This document shows, piece by piece, positions 10,036 to 23,000 of a stretch of DNA of 64,000 nucleotides. The stretch covers positions 310,001 to 374,000 of the forward strand of contig JAFEUB010000775.1 of assembly GCA_024529925.1 (NCBI GenBank), written 5' to 3'. Both the position numbers and the translations under genes were made by a program. The stretch's first letter is position 1. Every line of letters starts with the position of its first letter. Source of the stretch: Ophthalmolycus amberensis (lineage: Eukaryota; Chordata; Actinopteri; Perciformes; Zoarcidae). The notes under the pieces were generated by a model. The model did no database searches, was not told the DNA's origin, and worked only from the letters and a program-made list of their open reading frames with translations.

Positions 10036-13000
10036 TGAGTGAGGCTGATTGAACCAAAAGAACAGAGGAGGGGTGAGCGCATAACAATCTGGAATGGCAA
10101 GTGCCCTTCCAGCATGTAGACATTCATCTGCTGGTATTATGAACATAAATAAATTGAAACAAGCTGTGCATTTTGTCTTCGCATCTGTCCAACATGACTC
10201 ACAGGGATATTTAAATACTTCATGCGTTTTCTCTTCTATATGTTGCTCAGTAAATCTTAAGGATGGGAAAGTGCTATGCCAGCTTACTAATACAGAGAAT
10301 ACCGACGATGCAGAGCACTTCCTGGCTGTAACATGTCGACGCCTTTACAGTAATGGCTATTTGGTGTGGGAAGGCAATGCCGAGCCTTGAGAATAATCCG
10401 CTGACAGGGTAAAAGTCAGTTTTACTTCTACTGTCAAAGCTTCAGCCATGTTTTATGCAGCTTACACAAGGGCAGTCATTAGAAATTATCTCTAACTCAC
10501 ACACAATCAAACAAAACCAGTATTTCAGCAGCAACTGGGAAGGGACTGGGTACGAGAAGCTGGCGTGGGATGATTTATAGCCAGTGATTTGGACTGCCAG
10601 GCTCTCCAGCATGTGAGCATCTTAGGCAGCGATGATATCTTGGTGTGTGAGCTGTCTGGAACGAAAGGCTTGCATTAATCAATTTACGTGCTTGAGGGTT
10701 GCTCAACACGATGAAAGCCATGCTATCTGGACAACAAGGAGGCGGAGGCTGGCTGATTGTAACCTTGTGTTGTCCTTGGTTATTTAATAAGTTGAGCATC
10801 CCACGCAGCTCTTCCTATTAACGCACACCTGGACAATTCTCATAGGATACACATCAAATACGCATTTGATGTGTGATGATATAGTTGATGATAAGTTTTA
10901 TTTTTTAATTGAATTGCAATCGACTTCTGCTGGATTTTGAAAACAGACTCTCATATAATAGCTGCGACTTCTGCAGTTCCAGTCCGACAAACCTTTGATT
11001 TGATTTTTTACATTTTCCTACAGGCTATTTTGAACCTATTCCACCACTCAGTTGTGCATTTGCATAATCAAATCATTTTGCATGTATGGAATAATGTATA
11101 TTTTAGAAACCATGAACTGAAAACGTTTCAATTTCCTTTGTAGAAAAAGTCAAGGGGCCTAAAAAAACGACGTGATGTGAGGAGACGTCGACAGCGCTTT
11201 AAAGACGAAAGAAACCTAAATGTGTGCCGTGTGAGAGGAGATTTTTCACAGACATCCAGTCTCGCCCGAGGGGCTAAAGTAGCAGGATTAATCATAGCAC
11301 TTTCAGATTAATTACTCATAATGCGAGCATCCTCTGAAAGGCATGGCCTGCAGTTGTGATGTTTGGTTGATTTCATTAGGCTACAAAACGACAACACCTA
11401 AAATAAGCCTGGCGTAGACGGTGTAAGGGAAGGAGGGAGGATGACAAATATGAAGGCGCTGAAACGCACAGTTGCTCCACCGACAGACAGCAGTATATGT
11501 ATTAACGGTACGGCTGGCAGAATCCGATCAGATAACGATGTAGCAGAACAGAAACAGAACTACTCTCCTATTCCATATTATCATTATTATTATGGTCTGT
11601 GCTAGAGCTGACAACTATTGCAAACTCACAGATATTTCAGATTTCTTAAGGAGGTCAGGCACAAAAACCAAAAGGTTCAGAGTTCAGTGGAGGGCCGCTG
11701 GATGCTCAACTCACACAGAATCTTCTCATCCAGATTCACACCTCGATTAAGCATGGTGTTTTCGTCTCGTCTTGGCAGACTGTGTGCGCTCTACACTGAA
11801 AACACACTGCATGTGACAGTAGGTTGCATATTGTTGGCTGCACAAGGCGCTGTCAAAAATAGATTCCATTTGCTTGTTTAGTTGAGCTTACTAGCCTCAG
11901 CATGTCTCCTGGAAAGGAAGAACAGCAGAGCTGCTTACCATGCGGTGAAACCCCCACCAACAAGAGGGAAAGAGTAGCACTGTCTTCAATTTGAACAATC
12001 ACAATTACTAAATGTTCTGTGCTTTGGATTGATACGAAAGACAAGAGTGCCAGATGAGCCACTTGAACTAGCTGTGGCATTCAAAAGTAATACCTGATCC
12101 AGGACCTGAGAGGGAAGTGGGCCATCGCCACAGAAGACAGTTTTTGCTTCGCTGAGGTGTTCTCCCCTCTTCACTCTGGAGCCTCATTTTGATGATGAGC
12201 CTGAAAAGGCATCAGCAGGATCGTTGGCCATAGAGGAAGCCCTGTCGTTGTTGTTGGCTTGCTTCGATCTACTTGTCGTGCTCATTATTTCAACATTAAA
12301 GAAAGCGCCAGCAGAAATGCGTAATGGATTTTACTGTTGCTATGACTGCAAACTGTAATGGACATTTGTGGCAACAACTTAACCTCCTCAAAATGTTCGA
12401 GAATGATGATACATTATGCTGGACTGGACTCCAGTTATCTAGCTTTGCAAAACAGCCTCTCTATATTCATTATTACATCAAACATTTGGGCATTGCAGAA
12501 TTATATATGCCAGGAAAGAAACAGCCTATCTGTTTTGCATATTTTTGATTTTCTATAGGGATTGTATTTCTGTTTGCCTTTTAGTATACATCCTCCTCAA
12601 CCAGAACATTCACTTCATTTTGACTCTGTTTGGTGAGAAATTGGGCACAGAGTACTTGTCTTTTCCTAGCAAGTTACTACACAATGATTCGTCCTACATT
12701 AATGATTCCCCTCATGAATGATTATGCTTGATATCCTCAGACTAACAATTTTAGGAATCAGTAGGTCAGCAATCTTTGTGAAAAGCTGTGCGGTCATCTT
12801 AATATTAATATTGCGGTAAAAAAAAACTTGCTTGATGATGCCATCAATCAGTTTTGTATCAAAGCCATTGGAACGTACATCCATTTAACTTATTAATTAA
12901 CTTATTAATATATATGTTGCCTTCTATGTGTATTAACTCACGTTAAATCACAAAATCTTCTGTTGGAGACCCTTATACTTGCTCCAAGTATGTTTTGAAA

Positions 13001-16000
13001 TAGTTTTTAAGAGTCTTTTAATAACTTACAAGGGAATGCACACAACAACCCAGCATATACTGTGGACTTTCTGAGGCTGTACTTTTTTTAAACTTTTAGC
13101 TGTAACCCCAAAGAAAACTGAAAACTAGCCTTTGCCCCAAAGCTTTGCAATAATTTACCTTATTATGACCGGCTGGCTGGCTGAAAATATATATTTTCTG
13201 TTATGAAAATCTTCTCTGTTATAAATTGTTATTGTATTATTGCTTCTGCCAAGATTAAATTAGTCCAGTTTGGGTTTTTCTTTGTTTTTTTAACAGCAAA
13301 TATACTGAAAGTTGGAAAGTTAGTCCATGGACAAAGGAACAATGTCTTTGTATTTTGCTGGAACAATTAAACTGAGAGTCTTAAGAATATATCTAAATGC
13401 CGTTTACTTGGTTGTCAGTGTTTTAACCACAATCAACTTGTTTCCTTACTAGTATTTCCTCTTTTGGATTGTATTATTTTATTGTTTTCGCTTCTTGTGT
13501 CCTGGTTTCAATACCTTTTTATACTATGAAAGGTGCTTTGTAAATACAGCTTATTGTTATTATTTATATCCCTTGTCATTACTGCATTTGTTCACTGGAG
13601 GAGCACCTTGAGAAACACTAAACATCTCTCACGTCTCTCTCGCTAACATTCAAACCTCGTCCTGAGTCTGAGATTGCTCCTCTTCCACTCGTTCAATATC
13701 CCCTAAATAAATAACTCCGTAGTTTACCATAAAATTAGCAGTAAATAGAGATCGAGACACACTTTTTCATTTTGCATCATCACTGATATCATTACAATTG
13801 TGTAATTCTTTCCATCCATCAAATGTGATGGATTGGCTTGTTAGCAGAAAGTAGTGTGCGTGCGGGGTTTGACACAACAAAAATATCACATTGAGAAATC
13901 ATAAAGTTGAATAAAGTCCCGGAGGGTAAATATAGTGCAATAGGTAGTTTATGTGTGATGTTGAACACAGCCCGTGGTGCGTTTCAATATTCATTTGCAA
14001 TGCAGTACCTGTGTATTAATGACCATCGAGTGAGTTAATCAGCCTTTAAACCTGATAGCAGAGAGGTAACGTGAACTATAGATCTCACCAACGGTGCTCC
14101 CTAAAAACACTCTGGCAACCACACACAACACCATAGCAAGCAGCCTGCAGCCTTTGCAGAGGTCAGCGCTGCACGTTTAACCTGTTTCACTGTTTATTTA
14201 CTGCGTCTGTTTATTTAGGGCGAGGGACGGGTTTAGAGCGCCGATCCTGATCCATGGTAAACTCCCCAAAAGAGTCATCGAGTTGGGGTGTGAAAATATT
14301 TGGTAATTGACTATATTACATTATTTATTATATTATTATTATATTACATGTCATAGTCACACTTTTGCTTGTTTTTCAAGCAGACGATAAAGAAGACAAA
14401 AATATCTAACAGCATTCTAAAAACAACAACAATAGTGCCCACTGTGTAATGAGGACTGTATATAGGTCAAATCAAAAGAGGAATTAATACATACATATGT
14501 CCTGAACATAAGTATCTGCATTACAGCTGCATATCTTGAGAAACGTAAAAGGGACAGTGTGTTACTTCACTATAGGATCCTTAGTGAGCAGATCTTCATT
14601 CACTGTACACTGAGGCAAGTGAGTGAACAATCTATCAAAATGAATGAGGAGCAAAGAAGGAAATGTAAAGGCTTTCTTTTGCTGAGCATGCAGAGACTGG
14701 TGCTTTGTAGTACAATGACCAGAGAGCGAGCCAGGAATAGAGGAGGAGGCGAAGAAAAAGGGTAGACAGAGAGAAATAAAAAGGAAAGGAAAGGAGGAGT
14801 TTGTTTGTGTGTGCGAGGCATGTAGGAACAGAGAGATCACCAGTGCATTTGCAAAGCATATATATCAAATGCAACAACAAAACAATAAGGATCCTGCCTA
14901 CATACAGCATTACTCTTGCTTATGTATATGCAGATACAGTTAGTGAGATTGCAAGTCCTAGATGAGGGAGCACTATTGCACACAGACTGTCTAATAATGG
15001 ACCAACTGACAAAACACATTAACTTCCCACTGACCCGTGATTGCTGAGAAACTACTCTTTCTTTTTGTTGGTCTTTTTGTTTTATAAATCATAATAAATA
15101 AGGGGTAACATGAGCCAAAATTGCCTCATAATGTCTTTGGGTGGGTTGGTCTTTACACAAGCACATTATGCTTTCTTGCAATGAAGTGTGCTGTATAAAT
15201 AAACTCGCCTTACCTTGGATTTGCTGACGTTAACTTAAATAGACTTATTTTGAAGTCGTGTTGTGAATTTGAGACCAAAAGCTGGATTTTTGAAATCAAT
15301 TTATACAGAGAAACAAGTAAAGAGTCTGTAAAGGAAAAACAGCATCACATGGAGCTCATCAAATACACTTAAAGCCTACCTTGTTAGTCAAGGAAGGCTT
15401 TTAATGTCACCACAAAATTTGACACGCATGTAAAACCCCTTATGTCTCCACAAGTCTGCTAATTACATGGTTTAGTTACAATGGCTTTGACTATTATTGC
15501 GACGCAGAACACTGAAGCTGTCTGAGTACCTTGTTATGCCCTGTTTCCATAAGCTAATCTTCTGCTGAATGCCAATTTCATATGGATCGTGAGTTTTAAT
15601 AGGTTACAGAAGTGGGCTGGGGAAAGTGAAGGATTAGTACATTTATCAGGCCACAGAGGCAGATTCAGCAGCTGAAGACAGCAGCCAGTTGCTGTTGCTG
15701 TGGCTGGAGGGAAAAGATGACAGTTGAGACCTCAAGTACAGAAATCCATCTTAAATTGAAGTCTATCAAGGATGATGTATAGTCTGCAGTTCATTGTATG
15801 CCAACCGCGCAGTCCCTTTGTATCGACTGCACGTAAGGCTGTTTGTTTGCTTGTGAGTCAGTATGTTCAGCAATAATCCAAGGTGACATTTGCACCAGGC
15901 ACACATCAAGAAAACAAATATTTTTGTTACTAAATGTACCATCATTATATAGTATGCAACTGAAACGCCATTTTCCTAACGCCATATTAATGACTTAGGT

Positions 16001-16009
16001 GCCGTACTG

Positions 16010-16520
16010 TAATTACACGACAATGGAGAAGACAAAGGACTTTTATTTTAATGGTGCTCAACACAACATTCTGAGAATATCTATTGCCCCAATATGGCTC
16101 TCAACATGGCGACGGCTGAGACGGCAGCTTGCAGCTGACGGTGCTAACAGTGCTTACCATGCAAACAATGGCAACAGCGCTGACAGAGCTAACATGTTTA
16201 CCTCAGGAGGCTACACTTCCGTGACAAAGCCGTCGGCCTGGAGAGCGGCGTCATCAGTTGTAACCACCGTATGAGGGCAGTGCAGAACGGCAGCCATGAG
16301 CTAACCAGTGGGGCTACACTCACACGCACTCACATGCACTAAAAAGCACACACAGCCGGCCCGGCTATGTCAACAAAGCACAGAGAAGCTCGAATAACAA
16401 CACACACACGGAGGGAAAGCAAAAGATAGTTGTTTGCTGCTATATTAGTTTTGTATAGAGAATCTTTAGTGATTGTATCACCACTACAAACACAGCTACA
16501 AATGTGAGCACTAATTAGCT
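16010..16520 (+). repeat. Dispersed repeat, second copy of the 2.1-kb family
   Basis: Moderately GC-rich block with many GCTAAC/GCTGAC units (GGTGCTAACAGTGCTTACCA, AGAGCTAACATGTTTACCTC) and CACACAGCCGGCCCGGCTAT. Its reverse complement matches 2,130-2,295 in several ordered blocks. The weak 91-residue frame through it has no domain and is not a gene. Confidence 0.5.
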
Positions 16521-18524
16521 GAATATATCCTTTAACCCCATATGTATCTTATACGTTAGTCTAATTTCTGTTAGATTCAACTTGATCCTTGTTAGTGATG
16601 CCGTTTGGCATACATTTTAAATCATTTTACAGTTCCAATGCATCTGTAAACTAAGCACATATGATCTGGCTTTAAAGATCTATAAGTCCTCTCATGTTGC
16701 TTTTAAAGCTTGAGTGCCAGACCTGCCAGACCAACCTCTGGGGAAGCACAATGTAAAATCATTTTAGAGGTGAAGTCCAAAGTATGATTTATGTAATCCA
16801 ATCCAAACAATAATAGGTACTAAAGGTTAAGAATAGAATTGCGGATGTGCTACAAGTTGCTGCTGATGTTATGATGGTTCAAAATAAGGTGATGTTGTGG
16901 ATCCTCAAACCAAAGTGTGGACACAGGCTTGCCAAAGTGTAGTGTAGACCACCACAATGACATAGCCGCATTGCATGCACTCTCTTTCCCTAAATTCTTC
17001 ATCACAGTGGGTTATAATTTCATCGCACACCAGGGTGAAAGCTCTGACTTTGAGAGAGGAGCAGCCGGTAAATGATTTATAAGTGAGTGTGTCACTGTGT
17101 CTGTGAGTGTTAGACTGACAGAAAAACAGAAATGCAGCCAGAGTACGACAGATTCTGAATCTGAAGGCCTCTGTCTGTGCGTCTTGCCTTTATGATGTAA
17201 ACTGAATGTAACCTTTCTCCTCTCACACAGCCCCTGCAGTAGTGACTAGGAAGCCCTGCCCCTCCCTCGGGAGCCTGCATAGACTAGCATTCATCTGAGG
17301 CTCAGCCGCTGCGTGGTCTGGGTGTCAAGTGAATCCCTCCATGTTTCCATGCAGAGCGGGGCACAGAGGGACAGTCAGAGCACGGGGGGAGCTGTCCACT
17401 TGGTAATCAAGCCTTGCATAATGTCAGTCCCAACACTGGACAGTGCCTTAGAGACACATTGGAGAACATCATCCTGGAAATGGGAAAATGAACAGAGGCA
17501 CGAAGTGCCAATATGAGACAATTTAGACTTTATCTTGTATCTCTACACACCCACAGCACTCGTTGTGTGCAGAGGCACCGAGCCTCTTGGCAAGCCTCTG
17601 ACCCCACTTTTACACCATTTATTGCGGTAATTATACGCGCTCTTTCACCTGGAGGCAGATTATGATTGCAGTTACTTGGTTAGTGACAAAGCAATTTTGA
17701 GAAAGCATTCTTTCAATAAGCGTTAATATGAATATTATTACTAAATATCCTCTTTAACAAATTGCCTGCTATTATAAAAGGAAAATCTCCTCTCTGATGC
17801 AAATTGATCCTCTATGACTGTGTTCTGTAGATGCAGCCTTCTGACAAGCTCTTATCTATGGAGTCTGAAACTGTATATGGCTTTATAAATTGGTCCTCAC
17901 ACCAAGGCTATTTCAGGCTGGTAAACGGCCTATTTTGGTAGCTCTTTTAAGGGAATATTTTAGTTTTATTCTTCACTTATGATGCTGCAATAGAGGCTTT
18001 CCCTTCAGTCTACACACAACGGAAGATGAAGCTGGGGGAAAACATCAATGCCTCTATTTTTCTTTGAGATGAAACTCAAGTTGTTTGGGATTTTTGTGAC
18101 CACTTTCCCAATGTAGTGCTTGTGTATTATTGAACTTTTCACACAGCTGGAATCATGGTTGGATGATTGGACAGACAGATAGAGAGACATATAGAAAGAC
18201 ACTGCAAACACACATACTCTGCAAACCATGTAGGCTAACCAAGACTTTCTGTAACTATGTCATAAACCAGTAATCAAGTTCTGCATTATTAATTCCCATA
18301 ATCTCAGCTACGTAATTGTGAAAATTGCTTTCCAACCAGAGGCATATCTTTTCTGGGGCATCTCTGAGCCGGTAGCCTAAATTGCTGCGCTGTGTCATAA
18401 ACTTGCTGTTGCTTGCATATTTTTTTTTCTTCATAAATTACAAAATTAATTTGAAAGAAGGAAAGCCTTTCCACTATTTATGTGAATTTCACTCCCATTG
18501 TTGCACTCCAGTTGCCACTGTGAA

Positions 18525-19360
18525 CTTAAACGGAAACTTCAGAATTTTTCAGCTTGGACCCTCTACTTTCCCATGTTTTTTGTCTGACACGTTTTTTTAA
18601 TTGGTCCAGTATTGAGGGATAACGCTGCAGCCGGCAGCTGCTAAATGGCCTGCAATGTAATTTGAAGCCCATTTAGCGGCTGCTGTCTGCAGTAGATGTA
18701 TGTCCACTCAAATAGTTGTTTTTTCACAACTATTCCCTGATATTCTTATCCCAATCCGAAACTATCTCACTCCTCATGCCAAAACCTAACCAAACCACCA
18801 CACAAAGCCAACGAATACAAGCAAATTAAGTGGCAGAGTACAGGGTGGGTCATGCCTTCGCTTCCCGCTCAAAGAGAAGTTCTGTTGTGAGATCCTGTGT
18901 TGCATCCACGTTGTCAAAACCAGCAAAATATTCAGTCATGACATTGAAAATCTTTTAGATAACACTAAACTATTTTTTTGTACTCCAACACAACAAACTC
19001 TAACAGCACCGGTGTCCCCTGGCTCTCCTCTCTTCGGCTCTCACTCACGTTTCCATCCAAGTCACATGACACAAAAACAATCAGCGAAAGGTAAGAAAAG
19101 TATTTATTTCCCTGTAGTCTTTTCCATAACGCTGTCAGGCTCCCAAAATAACTACCTGTCAGTGGCAACAACCAGCAATGTCGGTGGATGTGACTGACAG
19201 TGCTGAATTGCCCGAAATGATTATATTGCCGCCCGTTTAGCTGCTGCCAGCGTTATCTCACAATACCCGACCAATTTCAGAAATTGCTGTCCCCATTAGT
19301 CACTTAGACACAACAATACGGGAAAATACAGATTCAAAAATACAGAAGTTACCCTTTAAA
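18525..19360. mobile_element. Element with long terminal inverted repeats
   Basis: The left part, from about 18,525 to 18,655 (AACTTCAGAATTTTTC ... AATTGGTCCAGTATTGAGGG, ATAACGCTGCAGCCGGCAGC, TGCTAAATGG), matches the reverse complement of about 19,229 to 19,360 (AACTTCTGTATTTTTG ... AATTGGTCGGGTATTGTGAG, ATAACGCTGGCAGCAGCTAA). The arms are about 130 nt and separated by about 570 nt, giving an imperfect hairpin-forming element of some 830 nt. The motif CAATATTGGACC/GATAACGCTG recurs in many perch-like fish genomes as I recall. No transposase frame is present, so it is a non-autonomous (MITE or foldback) element. Confidence 0.6.
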
Positions 19361-20002
19361 TGGTTTCTTATTATTCAACATACTTAATAATTAATTCATA
19401 AATTAATAATAATAATTCATTATTAAATTATAATTCCAATAATAATAAAACAATAATTTCAGTAATATATCTACAGTAGAGCTCCTTAGAGAAAGAGGCG
19501 ATTGTTGTTAGTGTTGAAATAAAATTGGATGATGACAACTCTACTCCCTAAAAAACATTGAAGGCACAATGCTATGTTTCAGTGCACAAGCTCTTATGCG
19601 TTCTCATGGTACTGTTCGATCATCGTCTATTCAGCTTAAAGGAGCTGTTGAGGATGTTGACAACGGAAAAGAGTCAGCTACTTTTAACAATGTATCATTT
19701 AATATGACGTGTGGAAACGACATCAAATGTGTACGACTTTAATTATGGCTCTCGCTCAATATGGGTCGCTGTCACGGCAACAAAAACATCTGCTCGGCAG
19801 TGATGAATTCTCCTCGGTGAAGTATTTTAGTATTATTGAACGAACCATGAGGCAAAAATGAGATCAGGGAGAGGATTGATTTACCTGAACAATTAAGTGT
19901 CTTTGATTTGTCTCTGCAAGTATACTGATGTACTAAGGTTATACAATAACTACCAAAGTTAAAGCGTCCTGCATCTACCAATATATGACGATCTGGATCC
20001 TT

Positions 20003-20033
<31 letters not shown>

Positions 20034-20040
20034 TAATAAT
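20003..20040. repeat. (ATA)n microsatellite
   Basis: TAA/ATA trinucleotide run of about 12 units with one CAA interruption near 20,031. Confidence 0.95.
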
Positions 20041-23000
20041 GATTATTTGTGGATGACTTCACATGCCAGTAGTGGATTGGACATAATTAGATAAACACAC
20101 ACCGACTTATAATGTACTGCAACGGAATGACCTTTAACCAAATCAGGAGAAATGGTTGTTGTTATGGAGTCCTGCTCACAGTTTGAAAACTCTTAGATGA
20201 TATATTTCCCTGTAGTCAATGTAATTACTAGCGCTGTAATCTCAGCAATACTTGCAATAAATTAAATTTACAGTGTATCTGACATACACAGACATCTTAA
20301 CATCATTTAAGAGTTATAATGGTTAATATACTAGAATAGGAGATTGACAAAAGCCAATAAAACTCGCTGTGCAAGTAAACAAGAGTGGCCGGTCTGATGT
20401 CGTGGAACTAAGAAATGGCCGCGGAAATTGCATCCTGTAACTTCCAATCTCAGACAATGTAACTTTGGTTTGAAGTCCTCGGCAGAGCAGAGTGAGGGAA
20501 GTGTGTATTATAAAGGTTTGGATATTTCTCCTAACTCTGTTAGTCAGTGTGACATTGGCGGAAGATTGAACTTCCTCTGCAGCAGTCAGTATTCGCAGGG
20601 TGAGTCATAAGAGACCATAACTAATCATGAAATAACCTGTCGCAAGTCAGAGTGAAACTGGCAGTGTGGCTTGTATTTTCCAATCTGTTGAGCATAGTTT
20701 AGCACAGCCCGTGTCTGTTTGCATTCTAATGAGCTATCAGCTTGCATTAAATGAACACAATCCGTGACGTTTTACCCAAAGGTTGTAAGGGGTCAGGGAA
20801 GTAAGGTCTAGTGGCTTTAAATTGTGAGCTGAGGGTATATTTGTGGAGAACAAATTACTTGTCGATGATGTACATTCTTAAGGCTAATTAAATCATTAAA
20901 GCACTGGGTACTTAAATGAAATACAACTTCAATCTTATCCCTGAAAATAACAAGACTAAAAGTCAACAGCCATGCTCGTAGCTCCGTGAGGCTATAGAGT
21001 GATGCTCCTTGTAAAGAAGAACAAACTATCGGATGGATCGATTAACCAAACTTTGGACAAACTAAAGTTCTCAAAGACCATGAAAGCCTGTGCCATATTA
21101 CATGGGAATACATACAATAGTTTGATTCATTACATTTTCTAATGGTAATTACAAATCTGAGCATTTTATGTTTACAAATGAAGTTTTAAATGTTCTAGCA
21201 AAAGTGCTTCTGTAATACTAAAAGCAAATAATGCAACATTCTTTGTACAGTTGAATTAAATGACTGTTATGTAAAAGGTTTACTAGTACTTTGGATCCCA
21301 TTGTGAATCCTCATACCTGTTCGCAGATTAGTTCAGCAGAGCATCTAAAGTGCTCATTACAGTTTTGAACCCATGGAAGTAAAAAAACAAAACATTCACC
21401 AATCTTGCTTTTGCTGCTATCTATAGAAGATGCCCCTTGGTGCCCACTTTGTTTCTACACAAGAAGTGATGTAACATCTTATAGTGCCTTGCTGACAATT
21501 TAGAGTGCGGTAGAAGGTGCAATAGAATTGAATCGGACAGTTGTAGCACATAAAAGTGTGGTGATAAGTGACATCTGCAATATCTTTTTCTGAATATTGT
21601 ATTAACCAGGAGGAACACTTATATACTACAGGTGAACAAAAACATGAGCGCTTCAAACATTTCCAGCTGAACAGAAATACATTCTGTGAGTTTTCTGTTT
21701 GCAATACCCGTGGGGCAGCGATAGAGGAGAACATTGCTATCTAGACAAGAAATGACATTTGGGAATAGAGGAGACTGTGATCAGACTGCGGTGCTCACGC
21801 TGCGAGTGACTTTGTGAGTAGTACTTGGTGGTGTGAAAGGACCTAATTGCATCTGAGTTTGTCGAATGCAGGTTTTAAAAAAGGTAAATCAAGTATTCCT
21901 CTGTCCTGATTGTAACACTGCGTTATGCAAATGAGGCTAAAAGTAGAAACGGAAACTTGATGACTTCCGCATCCCTTTGAGTTTGATAATAAATACGAGC
22001 AGAAAGAGAAGGTGTCAAGTGACACTGGATCAGCATTTCAAGATACCATATGACTAACTACTACTACTCATCAATCAAGTCTGGAAATACAAATCAAATA
22101 TTACAATTCATTCCACACTGAAGAGGTAAAGTATAACGTAATGCAAACTGAATACTAGAACTGGGGAACAAATAAGCAGGTTTGATTACAGAATAGTATC
22201 TTGTTTATTGCTGGTTATGATTTCTCGTCGATTCCTGAACTGAGGAACTTTCAATGGCTGTGATTACCACATAATACCAATTAATTACCATCAACCAAAC
22301 TACTCATTTTGAAGAAGTGCAACTAAAATTGATTTCAGGAAATCACAAAGAAGAAAGACAATTTCAATCACCCATAGCCATTTCTTTGGTCAAGTTTTCC
22401 TGGTAGCTGTTTGGGAAATGAACAGATTGTAGCGGCAAAGACAAATGCTGTTTTGTCGCATGACTTCCCTTGTTCTGAGGTTACAGTTCTATTTATTTCA
22501 TCCAGCAATGATTATTTAATCTATTAATGCAATTTGTCGAGTGGATGAGATCTAATTTGCTGTCCTCTTTGCCTGTTTGTAAGTAAATATAAGTAAATGT
22601 GATGGTTTCAGTTTAGTAAATTGGTGGAAGCAAGCTATTTCAGTAATCCCTTCCTCTATTGTTGTGTCCTACCGTTGCCATTTACCAAAAATAATTGATA
22701 TGAACTCAAATCTCTTCCTCAGTATCGACTCAAATTCTTCAGTGCACAGTTGGTAGAACAGCATCATCACTTTTTCTTCTACATTCATTCCTTAACAGCC
22801 TAATAAACGGTATGAGTCAGTGTGTCCTGTGTCACTATGAGTCTCTCATACATTCAATCAAACATTTCTGGGAAGATTGAAAAAAATTCATCTGCTCTGA
22901 TTCCTGGTGGCTCTTCTGTAAAAACTGGTAACGTCATGTTACTTATAGTGTTTCTGGTTCCTGTATAGTGTTGCTCATATGACAATGCTGCCCTTTAGAG

